This document shows, in pieces, positions 32,713-37,328 of a stretch of 37,328 nucleotides of DNA. This DNA comes from an uncultured Ruminococcus sp. (GTDB lineage Bacteria > Bacillota > Clostridia > Oscillospirales > Ruminococcaceae): NCBI GenBank assembly GCA_947624295.1, contig CANQJV010000018.1, forward strand, positions 1 to 37,328, read 5' to 3'. Within the stretch, counting starts at the first letter, position 1. The number at the start of each line of letters is the position of its first letter. The notes beneath the pieces were generated by a model. It did not search any database, was not told the DNA's origin, and worked only from the letters and a program-made list of their open reading frames with translations. Both the position numbers and the translations under genes were made by a program.

Positions 32713-33786
32713 ATGGCAAAAATTAAAACTGCTGTAATATTCGGAGGTACTTCTCAGGAATATGAACTCTCTCTCTCATCAGCCGTGGAAGTTATCCGCA
32801 ATATTCCACGGGAAAAGTACGATGTTACACCTGTCGGAATAACTAAAAAAGGTCACTGGCTGTATTTTCCGGGTGATGTTGACGAAATCGCTGAAGGCAA
32901 ATGGGAACTGAACACTGACTGCACGTCAGCTATACTTTCGCCCGACCCTCTGCACCGTGGAATAATCACCCTCGAAAACGGTGAGGCAACTATCAGGCGT
33001 ATAGACGTTGTTTTCCCCGTAGTACAAGGGAAATTAGGTGCTGACGGTACAATACAGGGGCTTCTTGATATGTCGGGGATTCCGTACGTCGGAAGTGGAC
33101 TGCTTGCGTCCGCATCGTGTATGGATAAATCGCATACTCATATGGTTCTTGACGATTACGGCATAAAAACTGCTGAATGGAAACTGATAACCCAGAGGGA
33201 TTTAAGCAATATCGACGAAAAATGCCTTGAAATCTCAAAATGTTTTGAATTTCCAATGGCAGTAAAACCCGCAAACAGCGGCTGCAGTGCCGGAACAAGT
33301 ACCGCTAACAACCTCGAGGAACTCATTACAGCAGTGAAAATTGCGTTTTCAAATGACAATAAAGTTGTTGTTGAGCGATTTATAAGCGGACGTAAACTCG
33401 AAGTAGCTGTATTCGGCTATGAGGCAATATTTGCATCTTATGTAGGCGAAATTTTACCGACTGAAAAGGAATACAACCCCATAGAAGTACGCAGGAGTTC
33501 AGGCGATGACCTTATAATACCTGCTGATTTGCCCAATGATACGCATAATATGATACGTGAGACTGCTATAAAGGCGTTCAAGGCACTCGGCTGTAAAGGT
33601 ATCGCAAGAATTGACTTCTTTCTTCAGGAGGACGGCACACTTCTGCTGAATAAAATCGGCACTGCTCCGGGATTAAGGCTTAACAGTGTATACCCGAAAC
33701 TCATGAAACATCTCGGAATGGAAATGCCGTATCTTCTTGATAAACTCCTCGAACAAGCGATTGAAAATTCCGAAAAAACATATTGA
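32713..33786 (+). CDS. D-alanine--D-alanine ligase homologue with altered active site
   Basis: 357 residues of the Ddl ATP-grasp family, full length, with FGGTSQEYELSLSSA, PYVGSGLLASASCMDK, GCKGIARIDFF and APG. Several catalytic positions differ. In DdlB the second and third magnesium ligands are Glu and Asn of LEANTSPG; here NKIGTAPG puts Lys314 and Gly316 there. The HGxxGEDG segment reads QGKLGADG (Gln105, Ala110). The omega-loop FYDYEAKY is replaced by KEYNPIEV. The first ligand Asp301 is kept. The protein is therefore unlikely to be a normal ligase, though the fold is intact. AAGGAG precedes ATG 32713. It leads an operon with the DUF1934 gene (22 bases on) and argS. A second, true ddl elsewhere in the genome is expected. 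Confidence 0.88.
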   Translation: MAKIKTAVIFGGTSQEYELSLSSAVEVIRNIPREKYDVTPVGITKKGHWLYFPGDVDEIAEGKWELNTDCTSAILSPDPLHRGIITLENGEATIRRIDVVFPVVQGKLGADGTIQGLLDMSGIPYVGSGLLASASCMDKSHTHMVLDDYGIKTAEWKLITQRDLSNIDEKCLEISKCFEFPMAVKPANSGCSAGTSTANNLEELITAVKIAFSNDNKVVVERFISGRKLEVAVFGYEAIFASYVGEILPTEKEYNPIEVRRSSGDDLIIPADLPNDTHNMIRETAIKAFKALGCKGIARIDFFLQEDGTLLLNKIGTAPGLRLNSVYPKLMKHLGMEMPYLLDKLLEQAIENSEKTY

Positions 33787-33808
33787 TATTAAAATAAGGA
33801 GAACGGGC

Positions 33809-34231
33809 TTGAAAAATAAAGATAATGTAATGATTTCACTTACAAGCGTCCAGTGGCAGGACGATGAGAAAAGCGAAACAGAACTTTTAACTAAAGCAAA
33901 TTTCTCACAATCGGGCGATAATTATGTTATATCTTATAACGATACGGAAGCAACAGGATTTGAAGGCTCTGTTACGACAATCACTATAAACGGCAACAAA
34001 TCGGCATCAATCGTACGGACGGGAACTGCCAACTCCGTTTTGTCGCTTGAAACAGGCAAAAAACATTACTGCCAATACGGTACTCCGTTCGGTTCGGTGC
34101 AATTGGGAATATATACCCATTCAATCCGTAACAGCATAAATAAGGACGGAAAACTGTATATGAAATATACTTTAGATGTAAATTCGTCGCTTATTTCGGA
34201 CAACGAAATAATTCTGACGATAAATCAATAA
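33809..34231 (+). CDS. DUF1934 (YwiB-like) beta-barrel protein
   Basis: 140 residues, the size of Bacillus YwiB (DUF1934). The pattern MISLTSVQWQDDEKSETELLTKANFSQSGDNYVISYNDTEATGFEGSVTTI follows that family, with the later FGSVQLGIYTHSIRNSINKDGKLYMKYTLDV. No signal or membrane segment. The start is TTG 33809 (MKNKDNVMIS), six bases after AAGGAGAA; an ATG further up at 33737 lies inside the preceding gene without a binding site. The same pairing with argS downstream occurs in Bacillus (ywiB-argS), which supports the call. Molecular role unknown; a lipocalin-like fold has been proposed for the family. Confidence 0.9.
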   Translation: MKNKDNVMISLTSVQWQDDEKSETELLTKANFSQSGDNYVISYNDTEATGFEGSVTTITINGNKSASIVRTGTANSVLSLETGKKHYCQYGTPFGSVQLGIYTHSIRNSINKDGKLYMKYTLDVNSSLISDNEIILTINQ

Positions 34232-34258
34232 AAGAAATAAAAGAAAGGAATGTTACCA

Positions 34259-36025
34259 ATGTCAGACCTTATAAAATCGGCATCATTGCAACTAAGGGAA
34301 ATTATACTTGACGCACTCGGCAAACTCGTTGTGGAAGGAATTGCCCCTGCTGAACTCCTGCCCGATTTTACAATTGAAATACCTGCTGATAAGTCGCATG
34401 GCGATTTTGCGGCGAATACAGCTATGGTATGTGCTAAACCGTTCAAAATGCCTCCACGGAAAATTGCTGAACTCATATGCAGTAAAATTGACCTTACAGG
34501 TACTGTCTTTGAACGTTACGAAATTGCAGGACCCGGATTTATGAACTTCTTTTTAAGCCGTAAATGGTTCGCAGACGTTGTGGAAAATGTTTTAACAGAA
34601 AAAGAAAACTACGGGCGTACAGATTACGGTAAAGGAAAAAGAGTTCTTGTGGAATTTGTTTCCGCAAATCCTACAGGTCCTATGCATATCGGTAACGCAA
34701 GAGGCGGTGCTATCGGTGACTGCCTTGCAAGCGTTCTTGATTGGGCAGGCTACCACGCTGAACGTGAGTTCTATGTAAACGATGCAGGGAATCAGATTGA
34801 AAAATTCGGCAAATCACTTGATTTACGCTATATGCAGTTGTGTTCTGAAAAGGGCATTGAAGCAATGAAAAATAATCCCGATAATGACACACTTTTTCAG
34901 TATATCTACGATTTAAGCGGTGAGGGTATGGATTTCGAAATGCCTGAAGATGTTTACCTTGGAATGGATATTATTGAACACGCTAAAAATTACTTCGATG
35001 AATACGGGGCTGTATTAAGCGGTCAGGAGGAATCAGAACGCCGGAAAATACTTGTTAACTACGCACTGCCGATTAACATTGCAGGTCTGGAACGTGACCT
35101 GAAAAAATATCGTATTGTCTATGATAACTGGTTTAGGGAAAGCACAATTCACGAAAAAAATCAGACAAAGGAAATTGTCGACAAACTGCTTGAATCGGGG
35201 AAAGCTTACGAACAAGACGGCGCAGTATGGTTCAAAGCTACGGAGTACGGGCTTGACAAGGATTTTGTACTGAGGCGTTCAAACGGGCTTTATACGTATA
35301 TAGTCCCTGATATTGCGTATCACTGCGATAAACTCGTAACACGCAATTTTGATAAGGCGATAAATATACTTGGAGCAGACCACCACGGTTATGTGCCACG
35401 CCTTAAAGCTGTACTTACTGCACTCGGCGTTGATGCCTCTAAACTCGATGTCGTGCTTATGCAAATGGTACGTCTTGTGCGTAAGGGCGAAACTGTCAAG
35501 CTGTCGAAAAGAAGCGGTAAAGCGATTACACTTGTGACACTTCTCGACGAAATACCGATTGATGCCGCAAGATTCTATTTCAATCTGCGTGAGGCAAATT
35601 CACAATTTGAATTTGATTTGGATTTAGCTGTAGAAAAATCTTCGCAAAATCCAGTATTTTATGTGCAATATGCTCATGCAAGAATTTGCAGTCTTATAAG
35701 CAATCTCAAAACAGAGGGAATTGAAATCCCGTCAACGGCAGATTTCACACTTCTCGAAAATTCAAATGAGATAGAGTTAATCCGCCATATCGCCTCACTT
35801 CCGCACGAAATTGAACTTTCTGCAAAGCAATACGACCCTGCCAAACTCACTAAATACGCAATCGATATTGCAACGCTTTTCCACCGTTTCTATGATTCGT
35901 GCAGTGTAAAAAATGCGGAATCACCTGAACTTATGAATGCAAGAATACTTCTTTGTATTGCTGTAAGGCAGGTTATAAGGAATGTTCTCACTATACTTAA
36001 AATAGAACAGCCTGAAAAAATGTAA
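34259..36025 (+). CDS. argS: Arginyl-tRNA synthetase
   Basis: Charges tRNA-Arg with arginine. 588 residues of class I type: N-terminal Add1 domain (about 1-90), catalytic site motif ANPTGPMHIGNARGG (HIGH-like), ADHHGYVPRLKAVL, KMSKS-like VKLSKRSGKAITL, and the C-terminal all-helical anticodon-binding DALR domain (about 470-588). The start is ATG 34259 (MSDLIKSAS), nine bases after AAAGGA; ATG 34250 touches that binding site. It is the third gene of the operon after the DUF1934 gene (27-base gap). Nothing unusual seen. Confidence 0.97.
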   Translation: MSDLIKSASLQLREIILDALGKLVVEGIAPAELLPDFTIEIPADKSHGDFAANTAMVCAKPFKMPPRKIAELICSKIDLTGTVFERYEIAGPGFMNFFLSRKWFADVVENVLTEKENYGRTDYGKGKRVLVEFVSANPTGPMHIGNARGGAIGDCLASVLDWAGYHAEREFYVNDAGNQIEKFGKSLDLRYMQLCSEKGIEAMKNNPDNDTLFQYIYDLSGEGMDFEMPEDVYLGMDIIEHAKNYFDEYGAVLSGQEESERRKILVNYALPINIAGLERDLKKYRIVYDNWFRESTIHEKNQTKEIVDKLLESGKAYEQDGAVWFKATEYGLDKDFVLRRSNGLYTYIVPDIAYHCDKLVTRNFDKAINILGADHHGYVPRLKAVLTALGVDASKLDVVLMQMVRLVRKGETVKLSKRSGKAITLVTLLDEIPIDAARFYFNLREANSQFEFDLDLAVEKSSQNPVFYVQYAHARICSLISNLKTEGIEIPSTADFTLLENSNEIELIRHIASLPHEIELSAKQYDPAKLTKYAIDIATLFHRFYDSCSVKNAESPELMNARILLCIAVRQVIRNVLTILKIEQPEKM

Positions 36026-36037
36026 AAAATTACATTT
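36018..36037 (+). terminator. Weak hairpin at the argS stop
   Basis: AAATGTAA and TTACATTT pair around AAAA; the argS TAA lies in the left arm. The stem is AT-only and the T-run is short, so termination here is uncertain. Confidence 0.4.
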
Positions 36038-36239
36038 CAGTTACAGTTATTTTACAGTAATTTTCGGGCGTTTGTGAGATTATCACAATACCAACACATA
36101 AAACTTGTTCAAAATTAACATTTTTCAAAGAAAATTAACAATTTGTTAATATTATGTTCATAAAAATATGTTACAATCTGTAATAAGTTAATTTCTCTGA
36201 AAAAATTTCAAAATATTTTTAATGAAAGGATTCATACTT

Positions 36240-37325
36240 ATGTCCAACAGATTATTTCAGGGTTTAGTACACCAGATGAGAGATACAATTGATGCCACAA
36301 TAGGCGTTGTCGATGATTCAGCTACTATCATCGCTTGCAGTGACCTCACTAAAGTAGGCACAACAAATGAATTTGTTTCTCTCGATTTAAGCGATTCACA
36401 CGATATCTTTATCCGTGACGGCTACACATATAAGCCGTTCGGCTCAAGAGTAAAACCCGATTATGCCGTATTCGTTGAGGGCGTTGACGATTCAGCCGCA
36501 AAATACGCAAGTATCCTTGCTATTACTCTTTCGAATATCAAGCAGTATTACGATGAGAAATACGACCGCAACAACTTCATCAAGAACGTTATCCTTGATA
36601 ATGTCCTCCCCGGCGACATCGTAATAAAAGCCCGTGAACTCCATTTCAATGCGGAAATCAGCCGTGCGGTGTTCCTCGTCAGAATTGTGTCCGCAAATGA
36701 TATTTCGGCTTACGATGTTATTCAGAACCTTTTCCCTGATAAAAACAAGGATTTTGTTTTCAACATCACCGAAAGCGATATTGTTCTCGTAAAGGAACTC
36801 AAAAGCACTGTTGATTCAAAAGACCTCGAAAAACTCGCACGTTCCATTGCTGATACACTTTCAAGCGAATTTTATACAAGAGTCAATGTCGGTATCGGTA
36901 CGGCAGTTGTTGGCGTGAAAGACCTCGCACGTTCATTCAAAGAGGCGCAGATGGCTCTTGAAGTCGGCAAGGTATTTGATACAGACAAGGTCATTGTAAG
37001 CTACGAAAATCTCGGTATTGCACGCCTTATCTACCATCTCCCGACTACCCTCTGCGAAACTTTCCTGCATGAAGTTTTCAAAGTAGGAAGCATTGATTCG
37101 CTTGACCACGAAACTTTGTTCACAATACAGAAATTCTTTGAGAATAACCTCAATGTGTCAGAAACTTCGAGAAAACTCTTTGTTCATAGAAATACACTTG
37201 TATACAGACTTGAGAAAATCAAGAAGCTGACAGGTCTTGACTTACGTGAATTTGACCACGCTATTATTTTCAAAATCGCACTCATGGTAAAGAAATACCT
37301 GTCCGCTAATCCTGTCAAGTTCTGA
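36240..37325 (+). CDS. CdaR/PucR-type transcriptional regulator
   Basis: 361 residues. The C-terminal 60 residues (FTIQKFFENNLNVSETSRKLFVHRNTLVYRLEKIKKLTGLDLREFDHAIIFKIALMV) are the PucR-type helix-turn-helix of carbohydrate-diacid and purine regulators. Before it comes a degenerate GGDEF-like region (about 145-275) usual in this group (VNVGIGTAVVGVKDLARSFKEAQMALEVG). The N-terminal 120 residues (MRDTIDATIGVVDDSATIIACSD) look like the sugar-diacid recognition domain of CdaR. I use ATG 36240, nine bases after GAAAGGA; an ATG at 36222 overlaps that site. It ends three bases before the window edge. Its target genes, if adjacent, lie beyond the window. Confidence 0.92.
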   Translation: MSNRLFQGLVHQMRDTIDATIGVVDDSATIIACSDLTKVGTTNEFVSLDLSDSHDIFIRDGYTYKPFGSRVKPDYAVFVEGVDDSAAKYASILAITLSNIKQYYDEKYDRNNFIKNVILDNVLPGDIVIKARELHFNAEISRAVFLVRIVSANDISAYDVIQNLFPDKNKDFVFNITESDIVLVKELKSTVDSKDLEKLARSIADTLSSEFYTRVNVGIGTAVVGVKDLARSFKEAQMALEVGKVFDTDKVIVSYENLGIARLIYHLPTTLCETFLHEVFKVGSIDSLDHETLFTIQKFFENNLNVSETSRKLFVHRNTLVYRLEKIKKLTGLDLREFDHAIIFKIALMVKKYLSANPVKF

Positions 37326-37328
37326 TTC

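Noticed and set aside
1..37328. CRISPR array, tRNA, rRNA, phage or toxin-antitoxin cassette
   Set aside because: No regularly spaced repeats, no cloverleaf-like or rRNA sequences, and no phage or recognisable toxin genes were seen; the 6346-7029 protein is only loosely immunity-like.

Overview
The window is a stretch of bacterial chromosome, AT-rich by eye (roughly 40% GC), with dense operons, AGGAGG-type ribosome binding sites and near-consensus sigma-A promoters with 17-base spacers. The gene set (rpsO-pnp, a DUF1934 gene before argS, a YerC-like TrpR relative, a CdaR-type regulator) points to a Clostridia-class Firmicute. A secreted family 9 cellulase carrying a CBM3-like module and a C-terminal dockerin points to a cellulosome-forming Ruminococcus-like member of the Oscillospiraceae. 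I see no tRNA, rRNA, CRISPR array, prophage or transposase gene.

Layout. 1-3384 (minus strand): an operon rpe - rnfD - rnfE - rnfA - secreted or anchored protein cut by the window edge. The Rnf-like trio has lost most residues that hold its cofactors and has no rnfB, rnfC or rnfG beside it. 3453-6286 (plus): rpsO and pnp, separated by a 163-base inverted-repeat element that forms most of the pnp leader. 6346-7029: an unrecognised, possibly immunity-like protein. 7224-11663 (minus): a four-gene cyclic-di-GMP operon (EAL-PAS phosphodiesterase, sugar-binding lipoprotein, membrane diguanylate cyclase, small protein). 11837-12406 (minus): beta-carbonic anhydrase. 13157-17966 (plus): MoxR ATPase, DUF58 protein and a transglutaminase-like membrane protein. 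18004-21046 (minus): a YerC-like regulator overlapping the start of the family 9 cellulase. 21415-22341 (plus): a radical SAM protein of the YtqA/MnmL family. 22338-24512 (minus): a zinc/cadmium P-type ATPase with a perfect ArsR/SmtB-type operator over its start site. 24886-26997 (minus): chorismate synthase and DAHP synthase. 27356-30116 (plus): a CPBP membrane protease among repeat copies, then a ThrE-type exporter. 30167-32442 (minus): a deleted galactokinase-like gene coupled to cardiolipin synthase. 32713-36025 (plus): a D-Ala-D-Ala ligase homologue with lost metal ligands, a DUF1934 protein and argS. 36240-37325: a CdaR/PucR-type regulator.

Three layers of structure are not explained by the genes. 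First, two families of short non-coding inverted-repeat elements (MITE-like). Family 1 has five copies of about 153-176 bases ending in AAGGCAACACCGCACAAA. Family 2 has two copies of about 160 bases with TATACTC-type ends and a conserved core. A further 108-base inverted repeat flanked by direct repeats lies at 21130-21237. Second, three loci keep open frames while losing catalytic or cofactor residues: the Rnf trio, the galactokinase-like gene and the ligase homologue. Third, a c-di-GMP module pairs synthesis and breakdown enzymes with a sugar-binding lipoprotein but no ABC transporter. The Rnf-like trio without cofactor ligands is the best candidate for something undescribed.
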